From: Paracoccus albus | GTDB lineage: Bacteria; Pseudomonadota; Alphaproteobacteria; Rhodobacterales; Rhodobacteraceae | DNA length: 64,000 nucleotides | NCBI RefSeq assembly: GCF_027913035.1 | Contig: NZ_CP115775.1 | Location: 2,440,501-2,504,500 of the forward strand | Reading direction: 5' to 3' | Shown here: piece after piece, positions 1 to 10,934 of the stretch | How the letters are laid out: each line of letters starts with the position of its first letter | Numbering within the stretch: position 1 is the first letter of the stretch | Made by a program: the position numbers and the translations under genes | Notes under the pieces: generated by a model | Databases searched by the model: none | Seen by the model: the letters and a program-made list of their open reading frames with translations, nothing else | Told to the model about the DNA's origin: nothing

Positions 1-135
1 CACTATAACGGGATCGTTCCCTGCGGCATTTCCGGGCACGGCGTGACCAGTCTGGTCGATCTTGGCCTGCCCGTCACGATGGCAGACCTTGATGCCGCGC
101 TGCGGCTCACGTTCGACCGGCACTTTAGCATGTAA
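1..135 (+). CDS. lipB: Octanoyltransferase LipB, C-terminal end (partial)
   Basis: The open frame runs in from the left edge and ends at TAA 133-135, giving the last 44 residues of a protein. The stretch [10 protein letters not shown] followed by [12 protein letters not shown] is the typical C-terminal part of LipB, which transfers octanoyl groups from acyl carrier protein to lipoate-dependent enzymes such as pyruvate dehydrogenase. The catalytic Cys/Lys region is mostly outside the window, but the PCGI cysteine is visible. Truncated by the window edge, not by mutation. Confidence 0.85.
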   Translation, partial: HYNGIVPCGISGHGVTSLVDLGLPVTMADLDAALRLTFDRHFSM

Positions 136-233
136 GAATTTGATTTGACCGAAGTCAGGACGTTTCGCCACATTCCGTGATAGCCGCTTTGTCTGGCATA
201 CAAGGCTCGCGTTAGCCAAGAAAGGACGACATA

Positions 234-710
234 ATGAATAAACGTCTCATCGCCGCGCTCGCTTTAACGACTTTGGCCGCGCCGGCAACGGCACTGGCCC
301 AGGATGCTGCAGGTGACGCCGCAAAGGGCGAGAAGGAATTCAACAAGTGCAAGGCGTGTCACATGATCCAGTCGCCCGACGGCGAGGATATCGTCAAAGG
401 CGGAAAGACCGGCCCGAACCTTTATGGGATCGTCGGCAGGGGATTCGCCGCTGTCGAGGATTATAAATATGGCGATGGCATCATGGAACTGGCGGCGGCC
501 AATCCCGACGCTGTCTGGGACATCCATTCGCTTAAGGCCTATGTCACCGATCCCACAGGTTATCTGGATCAATATTCGGGCGACGAAAGCGCGCGTTCCA
601 AGATGACGTTCAAGCTGACCCGCAATCAGGATGATCTTGTCGCCTATCTGCTTTCGGTGTCACCTGACGCGCCAGAGCAACCGGCCGAAAGCGATGGCGC
701 GCCGCAATAA
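234..710 (+). CDS. cycA: Cytochrome c550-type class I c-type cytochrome
   Basis: This 158-residue protein begins with a signal peptide (about residues 1-22, ending ALAQ). It carries one haem c motif, C39-K-A-C42-H43, and a likely axial methionine M124 in the sequence RSKMTF. Class I cytochromes of this size (c550/c2 group) carry electrons in the periplasm from the bc1 complex to aa3 oxidase. The next gene encodes aa3 oxidase subunit I, an arrangement known from Paracoccus denitrificans, which supports a role as electron donor to that oxidase. The C-terminal tail is acidic and proline-rich (PDAPEQPAESDG), as in c550. An AAAGGA ribosome-binding site precedes the ATG. The symbol rests on this context. 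Confidence 0.88.
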   Translation: MNKRLIAALALTTLAAPATALAQDAAGDAAKGEKEFNKCKACHMIQSPDGEDIVKGGKTGPNLYGIVGRGFAAVEDYKYGDGIMELAAANPDAVWDIHSLKAYVTDPTGYLDQYSGDESARSKMTFKLTRNQDDLVAYLLSVSPDAPEQPAESDGAPQ

Positions 711-738
711 AGGCGCCCTTCCCCGCCGGTAGGGCATT

Positions 739-799
739 GCGGGGCCGCGACAGGTTGTCGCAGCCCCGCGCCGCTAACCCCGCAACTAATGTGGCGGGG
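739..799 (+). terminator. Two hairpins between cycA and ctaD
   Basis: A 14-bp near-perfect inverted repeat (739-752 with 756-769, loop GGT, one mismatch) is followed by a second hairpin with CCCCGC 778-783 and GCGGGG 794-799. Neither is followed by a real T-run, so they could end cycA transcription, block decay of its message, or lower readthrough into ctaD. Confidence 0.55.
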
Positions 800-817
800 C
801 TTCCTATAGACGGCTAA

Positions 818-2617
<1,800 letters not shown>

Positions 2618-2637
2618 GGCACAACCGAAACAGAAGC

Positions 2638-2664
2638 GGCCCCGGAGCAATCCGGGGCCTTTTT
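2638..2664 (+). terminator. Rho-independent terminator of ctaD
   Basis: GGCCCCGG (2638-2645), a 6-nt loop, then CCGGGGCC (2652-2659) and five T residues. A textbook intrinsic terminator just after ctaD. Confidence 0.92.
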
Positions 2665-2775
2665 CATGAGGGCCCGCAATCTTGAGCGTGAGGAACAAAA
2701 AGGAATTCAGCGCAGAGGGTCCGACAGCGCACGCCGAAGGATCCTCCATGCTGAACCCGTGTTGCCTGTCTAACC

Positions 2776-3267
2776 ATGCCTTATGAATGGCATCAGAATG
2801 GCGGCGAGCGCGTCCTACATGCCTGGCCCTACCGCTCACTGCCGATCAAGGGCTTCGTCTGGTTCATCGGCACGACGGCCGCGCTGTTAACGCTGCCTTT
2901 GCTTGCCGTGCTGGGTAACGCGATCCTCTGGGCCTTGCTGCCGTTCCTGCTGGCAGCAATTGCGGGCGTGTGGTGGGCGATCAGCCATACCTATCGCAGC
3001 GGCAGCAGTGAAGAATGGCTGACCATTTCGTCGAACAGTATCGCGCTGCTGCGTCGCGATGCCGGACGGGACGACCGCGAATGGTCAGCAAATCCTTATT
3101 GGATCCGCGCCATCATCCGGCCGGGGCCAGTTGAACAATATCTTGTCCTTGTCGGCGATCACATCTCGGGTCGCGAGGTCGAACTGGGCGCCTTCCTCAC
3201 CCCCAAAGAACGCGAATCACTTCAGTCGGAAGTAAACGAGGCGCTTTCCCAGGTCGTTCGCGACTGA
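2776..3267 (+). CDS. DUF2244 domain membrane protein
   Basis: This 163-residue protein has two adjacent transmembrane helices (about residues 24-70). A soluble domain follows, with the pattern EEWLTISSNSIALLRR and a C-terminal LTPKERESLQSEVNEAL typical of the DUF2244 family. Members are often found near cytochrome oxidase genes in Alphaproteobacteria, as here just downstream of ctaD, but no biochemical function is established. It ends 3 nt before the stop codon of the convergent cytochrome b561 gene. Confidence 0.8.
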   Translation: MPYEWHQNGGERVLHAWPYRSLPIKGFVWFIGTTAALLTLPLLAVLGNAILWALLPFLLAAIAGVWWAISHTYRSGSSEEWLTISSNSIALLRRDAGRDDREWSANPYWIRAIIRPGPVEQYLVLVGDHISGREVELGAFLTPKERESLQSEVNEALSQVVRD

Positions 3268-3270
3268 CAC

Positions 3271-3813
3271 TCAGGCAGCCATTTTCGCGATGGTACGATC
3301 CTTCAGCACGACGGAGTGGAAAACTGCCATGCCAACATGCCCAAGAATGAGAACCGCAAGCAGCCAGCCCATCTCTCCGTGCAGGTTGGCCAGGCCGGTC
3401 AGGGCCTCGATTTCCTGGCCCTCTGGCCGGCCGCCAGAAAGCTGAATGCCGAAAACGGCGAAGGAACGCTCCCCACCGAAGGCGCGCAGGACAGCGACCG
3501 TCGGAATTAACAGCATCAGCAGGTACATAACAAGATGTCCTGCCCGCGCTGCGAGCCCCAGCAGCCCATCGCCGTGAACTGGCCTGCGGCCGCGGTTGAT
3601 GATCGCCCATACAACGCGCAACCAGACCAGAAGAAAGATTACAAACCCGACGCTTGCATGACTGCCAGCCATGAAAGCGGCCAGTGCCGATTCGCGTCCA
3701 AGCGTGTTCTTCGCCACCATCGACAGGATCTGCCATATGATGAGCGCGCCGATGCTCCAATGGAAAAAACGTGAAACCGTTCCGTAGCGTGTGGGGCTGT
3801 CCAATAACTGCAT
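3271..3813 (-). CDS. Cytochrome b561-type membrane protein
   Basis: The 180-residue protein has four predicted transmembrane helices and histidines in positions typical of bacterial dihaem b561: FFHWSIGALI near the N terminus, GSHASVGFVIFLLVWLR, LVMYLLMLLIP, and LHGEMGWLLAVLILGHVGMA. Such proteins pass electrons across or within the inner membrane, for example from quinol to periplasmic acceptors. The ATG at 3813 is preferred over an upstream in-frame start because AGGAT lies at good spacing and the b561 domain begins at once (SPTRYGTVSRFFHW). The electron donor and acceptor cannot be told from the sequence. Confidence 0.87.
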   Translation of the reverse strand: MQLLDSPTRYGTVSRFFHWSIGALIIWQILSMVAKNTLGRESALAAFMAGSHASVGFVIFLLVWLRVVWAIINRGRRPVHGDGLLGLAARAGHLVMYLLMLLIPTVAVLRAFGGERSFAVFGIQLSGGRPEGQEIEALTGLANLHGEMGWLLAVLILGHVGMAVFHSVVLKDRTIAKMAA

Positions 3814-3894
3814 TTTCAAATCCTGTATTCCGTCAAATCTCGCGTGCTGCGTGGATAGCAAAACCGACCCAAACGAAATCCAAACGAGCCCCCG

Positions 3895-3929
3895 CAAAAG
3901 CAAAGCGGCGCCCTTTTAAGGACGCCGCT
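3895..3929 (-). terminator. Rho-independent terminator after yqeY
   Basis: On the minus strand, a 10-bp stem (AGCGGCGTCC with GGGCGCCGCT, one G-T pair) with loop TTAAAA is followed by TTTGCTTTT. It ends transcription of the YqeY gene and separates it from the b561 gene. Confidence 0.88.
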
Positions 3930-3946
3930 AACAGGATTTGGCGGAA

Positions 3947-4408
3947 TCAAAGAAGCTTCTGCTTCACCATGCCGCCAACCAGTGCGAAATCCATCTGGCC
4001 GGCATAGCGGGATTTCAACTCTCCCATGACACGACCGATGTCACGCACAGAACTTGCATTCAGCTCTGCAATGGTATCGTCCACCGCGATCTGGGTTTCT
4101 TCCTCGCTCATCCGGCGGGGCAGGAATTCCTCGATAACAGCAATCTCGGCGTTTTCCTTTTCAGCGAGCTCCAGCCGCCCGCCTTCTTCGTAGGATCGGG
4201 CGGATTCCTGACGCTGCTTGACCATCTTGGCGAGAATCGCAACCAGATCGGCATCGCTCATCGCCTTACCTTCACCTTCGCAGGTGCGGGCAGCGATCTC
4301 TCGATCCTTGATGGCGGCAGAAATCAGCCGCAGCGTCGACAGCCGCAAGCCGTCTTTGGCGCGCATCGCATCCTTGGTTTCGGTCTGTATTTTCGTCTTC
4401 AGGTCCAT
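3947..4408 (-). CDS. GatB/YqeY domain protein
   Basis: A 153-residue soluble protein of the YqeY family, all-helical and homologous to the tRNA-binding tail domain of GatB. Family features seen are the N-terminal DLKTKIQTETKDAMRAKD, the STLRLISAAIK segment and the C-terminal DIGRVMGELKSRYAGQMDF. The start at 4408 is preferred to an in-frame ATG at 4447 because AAGGGG precedes it at 6 nt. The family is thought to help tRNA-dependent amidation or tRNA binding, but this is not proven. It is divergent from carA with about 140 bp between them. Confidence 0.9.
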   Translation of the reverse strand: MDLKTKIQTETKDAMRAKDGLRLSTLRLISAAIKDREIAARTCEGEGKAMSDADLVAILAKMVKQRQESARSYEEGGRLELAEKENAEIAVIEEFLPRRMSEEETQIAVDDTIAELNASSVRDIGRVMGELKSRYAGQMDFALVGGMVKQKLL

Positions 4409-4550
4409 TCCAGCCCCTTTGATCGGCCCGCATTGGCTCAAGCGCACTCAAATAGGTACGCTTGATGAAGGGTTCAAGTCCAGGCTTCGCTTGACCGCGA
4501 TGCGGCCCTTCTCTAGTTTCCGCGCGATTGCCAGATCACGGAGCCCGCCC

Positions 4551-5720
4551 ATGACCGCGCCCGCCGCGAAACCGACCGCCTGCCTTGCCCTTGCGGATGG
4601 TACGATTTTCACTGGTCAGGGTTTTGGCGCAACGGGGGACGTTGTTGCCGAACTGGTCTTCAACACCGCCATGACCGGCTATCAGGAAATCATGACCGAT
4701 CCCAGCTACGCCAGCCAGATCGTGACCTTCACCTTCCCGCATATCGGCAATACCGGAGTGACGGAACAAGACGACGAATCGAATGATCCCGTCGCGAGTG
4801 GTATCGTCGTCAAATGGGACCCGACCGAGCCGTCGAACTGGCGGGCGACGTCCGACCTTCAGGATTGGATGCGCAGGCGCGGCCGGATCGGTATCGGCGG
4901 CGTGGACACGCGCCGACTGACCCGTGCGATCCGCCAACAGGGCAGCCCCCATGTCGTGCTGTCCCACGATCCTGACGGCAATTTCGATATCGAGGCCATG
5001 ATCGCCAAGGCGCGCAACTGGACGGGTCTTGTGGGGCTGGACCTCGCGAAAGAGGTTACCACCCGGCAAAGCTATCACTGGGAAGGCGGGCTGTGGGAAT
5101 GGCCGGGAGAGTTCGCGCCCGTGTCCGAAACAAAGCCGTTCAAGGTTGTCGCCATCGACTACGGTGCGAAGCGCAACATCTTGCGTTCGTTGGTGTCGGT
5201 TGGCGCGGATGTCACCGTTCTGCCCGCCACCGCCACCGCTGAAGAGGTCATGGCACACGAACCCGAAGGCGTATTCTTGTCCAACGGACCCGGCGACCCC
5301 GCCGCAACTGGCGAATATGCGGTGCCCATGATCAAGTCATTGCTGGAACAGAAGCTTCCGATCTTCGGCATCTGCCTTGGCCACCAGATGCTCGCACTGG
5401 CGCTTGGGGCCAAGACCGTGAAGATGGGTCATGGCCACCATGGCGCGAACCATCCGGTACGTGATATCGACAGCGGCAAGGTCGAGATCACGTCCATGAA
5501 CCACGGCTTCGCGGTGGACGCCCAATCATTGCCAGAGGGCGTAAGGGAAACGCATATCAGCTTGTTCGACGGATCGAACTGCGGGATCGAAATCACAGGG
5601 CAGCCGGTCTTTTCCGTGCAATACCACCCCGAGGCAGCGCCGGGACCGCAGGATTCCGCCTATCTCTTCTCGCGCTTTGCCGATTCGATGCGCGCACGCA
5701 GGACTTCCGGGGCGGCTTAA
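4551..5720 (+). CDS. carA: Carbamoyl-phosphate synthase small subunit
   Basis: CarA (389 residues) is the glutaminase subunit that supplies ammonia to CarB for making carbamoyl phosphate, the precursor of arginine and pyrimidines. The N-terminal domain (to about residue 190) shows LALADGTIFTGQGFGA and the conserved MTGYQEIMTDPSY segment. The C-terminal class I glutamine amidotransferase domain has nucleophile C275 in FGICLGHQM, the MNHGFAV segment, and the His-Glu pair in VQYHPEAAPGP. The frame is open for 330 bp upstream, but the ATG at 4551 has GGAG at 4540-4543 and starts the conserved region. carB is not adjacent. Confidence 0.96.
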   Translation: MTAPAAKPTACLALADGTIFTGQGFGATGDVVAELVFNTAMTGYQEIMTDPSYASQIVTFTFPHIGNTGVTEQDDESNDPVASGIVVKWDPTEPSNWRATSDLQDWMRRRGRIGIGGVDTRRLTRAIRQQGSPHVVLSHDPDGNFDIEAMIAKARNWTGLVGLDLAKEVTTRQSYHWEGGLWEWPGEFAPVSETKPFKVVAIDYGAKRNILRSLVSVGADVTVLPATATAEEVMAHEPEGVFLSNGPGDPAATGEYAVPMIKSLLEQKLPIFGICLGHQMLALALGAKTVKMGHGHHGANHPVRDIDSGKVEITSMNHGFAVDAQSLPEGVRETHISLFDGSNCGIEITGQPVFSVQYHPEAAPGPQDSAYLFSRFADSMRARRTSGAA

Positions 5721-5772
5721 CCTAAACTTAAGGCCTGTCAGGCAATGAGGACGGAACCATTCCGGAGCCGCC

Positions 5773-7824
5773 ATGCCTGCCGCAAATGTCCAGTCCCCGC
5801 CGACAATTCCGCCGAGTTCATCGGTTGACGATGCGGCTGCGCCAGACGAACAGCCTCCGAGAATGGGTCCGCGCGATCCCCGGCATCTAGGAAAAATACT
5901 GCTGGAGGAGGGTGCCGTCAGCCACGCTCACCTGCTGAAGGCCATTGTCATGCGCAGACGACAGAACGTTCCGCTGGGGCAGATCCTGCTTGCGCAAGAC
6001 TGGGTCACGGAAGCGAACCTCATCCACGCGCTGACGCGGCAATGGCGCACATCATCGGTTGATCCTGCGAAGTTTCCACCTGACGCGCGGCTGATCGACG
6101 AATTGGGCGCGGGCTTCTGTCTGAGAAACATGGTGTTGCCGTGGCGAAGGGTCGCCAATGTGACCTTCCTTGCCACCTCACGCCCAGAAAATTTCGAGGC
6201 AGTCAGGCAGAATCTTCCCGCTGGGTTCGGGCCGGTGAAAATGCTGCTGGCGACAGAAAGTGGCATTCTAGCCGCAATCATGGCACGCCGCTCGACCAGC
6301 CTGATCCGCCGGGCAGAGCAGAGCGTACAGGAATCCGAAAGCTGTCGGGGCGGCGGCAAGGGCTGGTTCGGCGCAGCGCTTGCCGCTGTAACCCTCTGCG
6401 GGGTTGCCGCGCCGAAGGCGACATTGGCTGCGTTGACCGTTTGGGTATCGCTCACGCTGCTTGCCTGTCTTGTGCTGAAAATCCTGGCATTCTGTGCGTC
6501 ACTTGCCGCCACGGTCCAGGAAAGACGTGACCGGCACAGCATTGCGGCCGGCGCAATCACGCCCCCTCAACTAAAGGGGCCGCTACCTGTGATCTCCGTC
6601 ATGGTTCCCCTTTTCCACGAGGATGGCGTTGCCGAAAAACTGATCGCGCGCCTTTCGCGCCTGGATTATCCACGGGAACTGACGGATATCCTGCTTGTCG
6701 CCGAGGAAAACGATGAGGTTACGCAAGCGGCGTTGAAAGGGATCGCGCTGCCGCATTGGATCAGGGTTGTCTCTGTTCCGCCCGGCCCGCTGCAAACCAA
6801 GCCGAGAGCACTGAATTACGCCCTCAACTTCTGCAGGGGTGACATTATCGGCATATGGGACGCCGAGGATCGGCCAGATCCCGACCAACTGCACAAGGTT
6901 GCGCGCGGCTTCGCCTTCGCCGGCAGCGATGTCGCCTGCCTTCAGGGACGGCTGGATTACTTTAACCCAAGAAGCAACTGGCTGGCCCGCTGTTTCACAA
7001 TCGAATATGCAAGCTGGTTCCGGACCAATTTGCCGGGCATTGCGAGGCTGGGCCTTGTCGTGCCGCTTGGTGGTACCACGGTTTTCCTGCGCCGCAATGT
7101 TCTTGAAGAGATCGGGGCATGGGACGCATGGAACGTGACCGAAGACGCAGACCTAGGGGTCAGGCTGGCGCGTCGCGGCTGGCGGACGGAGCTGCTCGAC
7201 ACCACGACGGATGAAGAGGCAAATTGCCGGGTCATCCCGTGGATCAAGCAACGCTCTCGCTGGCTGAAGGGCTATGGCGCGACGTGGAGCGTGCATATGC
7301 GCAATCCGATGGCACTTTGGCGGGATCTCGGCCCGATGCGTTTTCTGGCGTTTCAGGTTCAGTTTCTTGGCACGCTGACCCAGTATCTTCTGGCCCCGGT
7401 GCTATGGAGTTTCTGGCTGCTTGCGCTTCATCTGCCGCATCCGATTACGAGAGGTTCGGATATTTCGATTGGTGGAAACACTCTGACCGCGCTTATCGCA
7501 TTATTTGTTCTGTCAGAGATGGCCAGCCTCGCGATGAACCTCTGGTCAATTCGCGCGAAAAAGCATCGTCACCTGTGGTTTTGGACACTTACCCTGCCGC
7601 TCTACTTCCCGCTTGGATGTCTGGCGGCCTGGAAAGCGATATACGAAACCATCGCCCGGCCATTCTATTGGGACAAGACAGTGCACGGCATCTTCGAGGA
7701 AGCTGAAGAAGGTGATGCTTCCCTGGCCAATGCTGACAATGATGCCCGGCTACCTGTGATTGGGCAGATCGGAACTGCGAATGGGTCACAACGGGCAATG
7801 CAGCGCGTTGCAAAGGCTGGCTGA
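5773..7824 (+). CDS. MshEN-type domain fused to a GT2 processive glycosyltransferase
   Basis: A 683-residue membrane glycosyltransferase. Residues 37-90 form two adjacent MshEN-like repeats (HLGKILLEEG at 38-47 and PLGQILLAQD at 67-76), the domain that binds cyclic di-GMP in some type II secretion ATPases and glycan synthases. Two transmembrane helices follow (about 205-245). The GT2 catalytic domain shows the nucleotide-sugar motif DAEDRPDPDQ, the acceptor/base motif TEDADLG and the QRSRW motif of processive synthases such as cellulose or other beta-glucan synthases. Four more C-terminal transmembrane segments could form the export channel. It resembles E. coli NfrB in combining GT2 and MshEN, but with the domain at the N terminus. 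The sugar and product are unknown, and no other glycan-pathway gene is adjacent. Confidence 0.85.
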   Translation: MPAANVQSPPTIPPSSSVDDAAAPDEQPPRMGPRDPRHLGKILLEEGAVSHAHLLKAIVMRRRQNVPLGQILLAQDWVTEANLIHALTRQWRTSSVDPAKFPPDARLIDELGAGFCLRNMVLPWRRVANVTFLATSRPENFEAVRQNLPAGFGPVKMLLATESGILAAIMARRSTSLIRRAEQSVQESESCRGGGKGWFGAALAAVTLCGVAAPKATLAALTVWVSLTLLACLVLKILAFCASLAATVQERRDRHSIAAGAITPPQLKGPLPVISVMVPLFHEDGVAEKLIARLSRLDYPRELTDILLVAEENDEVTQAALKGIALPHWIRVVSVPPGPLQTKPRALNYALNFCRGDIIGIWDAEDRPDPDQLHKVARGFAFAGSDVACLQGRLDYFNPRSNWLARCFTIEYASWFRTNLPGIARLGLVVPLGGTTVFLRRNVLEEIGAWDAWNVTEDADLGVRLARRGWRTELLDTTTDEEANCRVIPWIKQRSRWLKGYGATWSVHMRNPMALWRDLGPMRFLAFQVQFLGTLTQYLLAPVLWSFWLLALHLPHPITRGSDISIGGNTLTALIALFVLSEMASLAMNLWSIRAKKHRHLWFWTLTLPLYFPLGCLAAWKAIYETIARPFYWDKTVHGIFEEAEEGDASLANADNDARLPVIGQIGTANGSQRAMQRVAKAG

Positions 7825-7933
7825 ATTTATGGCGGATCGTTGCCAGCACACAGAACGCTGGCTCCTGCGCATCGTGACATGTCGAAGGTCAGGCACCGGA
7901 TAAAGTCGGCTCAGCCGCCCGCTCTGAAGCGGC

Positions 7934-10738
7934 TTATGTTTTGCCTGCACCTTCGCCGATTGCGCGATCTATGATCTGGCCGGCAGTCTCGACCACAGTA
8001 TCGAGACGCTTCTTCAATCCAGTAAGATTTTCGCAATCCGTTTCCCGCAGCAGGAACTCCTGCCCACCTGGGCCCAGATTGTCCATATTCAGCGCATTTT
8101 CGGTAAGCAGCCTGCCGGCGACCTGCAACCGCCACAAAAACCGCTGGGACGACAGCAGGGTTTCCACATCTTCTTTCGCCAGCAAACCAGTTCTGCCACC
8201 GGCGCGAAGTTGCGCCTCTGGCCCGCGCGCCGGATCGGCACCGCGCAAAGCAAAGCTCTGCCCCAGCAACTCGATATCCTGAAGCCTGCCACGCCCGATC
8301 TTTGCTTCCCATTCGCCATCCGGGGCCTTGGCTGCAAAGATGCGTTTGCGCATATCCGCCAGATCAGGCAGCACACGATCATCCGCGCCACGTTCGGCCA
8401 GGACCTCTACCCGAAGCGCCTCGACCTCATCGCCAAGCTGGGCGCCATCATCCCCGCAAACGGCGACAACACGGGCACGCGTCAGGGCCAAATGCTCCCA
8501 CGTCCACGCCTCGGACATCTGATAATTGCGGAAAGACTGAACCGAAGTCGCGACCGGCCCCTGCCGACCAGAGGGACGCAGGCGCATATCGACTTCATAC
8601 AGCCTGCCTGACGCGGTCTGGGCCGAAAGTGCCGTAATGAGCGACTGCGTCAGTCGCGCATACCACGCGCGCGGCGCAAGTGGTTTTCGACCATCAGATT
8701 CCTCAACACCGTCGGCATCGTAGATCACGATCAGATCAAGATCCGATAGCGCGTTCAGGCGCTGCGCACCAAGCGAGCCCATCCCCAAAACCACCGCACC
8801 CCTTCCGGGCGGAGAACCGTGTTTTTCCGAAAGCTGTCCCACGACAAGCGGAAGCAGCGCCGCAATCGCCGTATTCGCAATATCCGCATATTCTTTGCCG
8901 ACCTGCGCTGCGTCCGAAAGCCCGCGCAAGTGGTGAACACCGATACGGAACTGCCAGTCATGCGCCCACCGCCTCGCTTCGTCGAGCGCACGCTCATAGC
9001 CGCCATCTCTGGCATTCATGCGCTGCTTCAGGCGCTGCTCCAACTCTTCCTTCAGCACGTCGGGTTTCGGCCACGGTGCGAAGAAAGACCCCGCGAGGAC
9101 AGCATCCAGAACCTCGGGGTAACGCCCAAGATAGGCTGCCAGACCCGGTGCCGTGACGCAGATATCGACGATCAGATCGACAAGCTGCGGGTTCGCCTCA
9201 AACAACGAAAACAGCTGCACTCCGGCGGGAAGTTTCTGAAGGAAGCCATCAAAGCGAGAAAGCGCATCTTCCGGGTGCGCGGCACGCGACATCTTCCCCA
9301 GCAGGTCAGGCTTTATTCGGCGGAAAATCTGCTGCGCCCGTTCGGAACGCAGGGCTGCATAGCCATCCCATCGTTCAATGATGGTTTTTGCGTTATCAGA
9401 AAGTTCGGGCAAAGCGGCGCCGTCAGAAGGCGCGAAAAAAGCGTCCGTCAGCGTTTCGACACGCTCTAGCCGATCGAGCAGGGTCTGGCACCAGGCATCG
9501 ACGTCGTCGGAACCGGACATATTTGCGATATTTTCCAACCCGTCGCGATCTTTCGGCAATTCGTGGGTTTGCGCGTCATTCACCATCTGGATGCGATGCT
9601 CGATATCGCGGTGCTGACGGTAGTGGTCCGTCAGCTCCTGCGCGATGTCGCCCGGAATCCAGTCTTTTTCCGCAAGCGCCGCCAATGCATCGACTGTACC
9701 CCGTTTGCGCAATTCGGGATCGCGACCGCCCGCGATAAGCTGCCGGGTCTGGGTGAAGAATTCGATCTCGCGAATGCCACCCTGCCCAAGCTTCATGTTG
9801 TGGCCGGGGATGGACAGCTTGCCGCCCAGCCCTTTGTGGTCGCGAATGCGCAGGCGCATGTCATGGGCGTCCTGAATGGCGGCGAAATCCAGATGCTTGC
9901 GCCAGACGAATGGGCGCAGATCGGCCAGAAAGCGATCCCCGGCCGCCAAATCGCCTGCGCAGGGCCGGGCTTTGATATAGGCCGCGCGTTCCCAAGTCCT
10001 GCCTTCAGCCTCGTAATAGGCCAATGCAGCATTTGCGGAGAGACACACCGGGGTGACCGCCGCGTCGGGACGCAGGCGCAGATCGGTGCGAAAGACATAT
10101 CCATGTTCAGTGTTATCCGACAGCGTCGCGGCCATCTTTCGCGTCACCCGGATCAGCGATGCGCGCGCCTCGTTCCTGTCATCCTTTTCATAGGCCGCAT
10201 CGTCATACAGTATGATCAGGTCGATGTCAGAGCTGTAATTCAGCTCTCCCGCGCCCATCTTGCCCATCGCCATCGCAAACATACCGGCGGCATCAGCATC
10301 CGTGGCGGGCAGTTTGCCGCGATCAACCTCTCGGCGCAGATGGGCGCGCAATGCAAGGTCAGTGGCGCGATCGGCGAACTCCGTCAAAGTGCCAGTGATC
10401 TTTTCCAGCGGCCAGACGCCGCCAAGGTCGGCGATTGCGGTAATCAGGGCGATCCGGCGCTTTGCCTGTCGCAGCGCGGGGCCGAGATCCTCCGCATCAA
10501 GCTCTGACGCGTCGGTCAGAACCTGAGAGACAATGCCATCACCTGTCGATTGCAGCGTATCAGCCAGCCAATCAGCCTCTTTCGACATCAGCGAAAAAAG
10601 GTAGGGGCTGCATCCGGCGGTTGCTGACAAAAGCTGCGTCAACTGTCCGTTGAAGCCGGAGAAAAGTGATTTCGCTTCATCAGCGCGCGCATGGTCATGC
10701 GCAATGGGAAGGCGGGTGATATGATCGGCGAAGCTCAT
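7934..10738 (-). CDS. glnE: Bifunctional glutamine synthetase adenylyltransferase/deadenylase
   Basis: GlnE (934 residues) switches glutamine synthetase off by adenylylation and on by deadenylation in response to nitrogen status, under control of PII proteins. Both nucleotidyltransferase domains are intact. The N-terminal deadenylase domain has GKMGAGELNYSSDIDLIILY and the C-terminal adenylylase domain GMGSLGAQRLNALSDLDLIV, each with the paired catalytic aspartates. The central region carries GQGGIREIEFFTQ. Length and domain order match the family. It is divergent from bpt with a 196-bp intergenic region. Confidence 0.96.
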   Translation of the reverse strand: MSFADHITRLPIAHDHARADEAKSLFSGFNGQLTQLLSATAGCSPYLFSLMSKEADWLADTLQSTGDGIVSQVLTDASELDAEDLGPALRQAKRRIALITAIADLGGVWPLEKITGTLTEFADRATDLALRAHLRREVDRGKLPATDADAAGMFAMAMGKMGAGELNYSSDIDLIILYDDAAYEKDDRNEARASLIRVTRKMAATLSDNTEHGYVFRTDLRLRPDAAVTPVCLSANAALAYYEAEGRTWERAAYIKARPCAGDLAAGDRFLADLRPFVWRKHLDFAAIQDAHDMRLRIRDHKGLGGKLSIPGHNMKLGQGGIREIEFFTQTRQLIAGGRDPELRKRGTVDALAALAEKDWIPGDIAQELTDHYRQHRDIEHRIQMVNDAQTHELPKDRDGLENIANMSGSDDVDAWCQTLLDRLERVETLTDAFFAPSDGAALPELSDNAKTIIERWDGYAALRSERAQQIFRRIKPDLLGKMSRAAHPEDALSRFDGFLQKLPAGVQLFSLFEANPQLVDLIVDICVTAPGLAAYLGRYPEVLDAVLAGSFFAPWPKPDVLKEELEQRLKQRMNARDGGYERALDEARRWAHDWQFRIGVHHLRGLSDAAQVGKEYADIANTAIAALLPLVVGQLSEKHGSPPGRGAVVLGMGSLGAQRLNALSDLDLIVIYDADGVEESDGRKPLAPRAWYARLTQSLITALSAQTASGRLYEVDMRLRPSGRQGPVATSVQSFRNYQMSEAWTWEHLALTRARVVAVCGDDGAQLGDEVEALRVEVLAERGADDRVLPDLADMRKRIFAAKAPDGEWEAKIGRGRLQDIELLGQSFALRGADPARGPEAQLRAGGRTGLLAKEDVETLLSSQRFLWRLQVAGRLLTENALNMDNLGPGGQEFLLRETDCENLTGLKKRLDTVVETAGQIIDRAIGEGAGKT

Positions 10739-10934
10739 AAACCGAGTTATGGCCGTGGGCGCAGAAACGTCAATTGCATCGCGATGCCGCTATCATCATA
10801 TCAATACTTGGCCTCGGCATGCTCTGTTGCTACCGTCGCCGACAACAGTTGGGATCATACCTGCGAATGACAGCCGGACTGAACGATTGGCTCCGCAAAA
10901 CTGAAGCGCGCGGAAATGCCGGACGGGGTGGACA

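Noticed and set aside
4218..4550. N-terminal extension of carA
   Set aside because: The frame is open but lies over the yqeY promoter and 5' coding region, and the ATG at 4551 has its own GGAG and begins the conserved domain.
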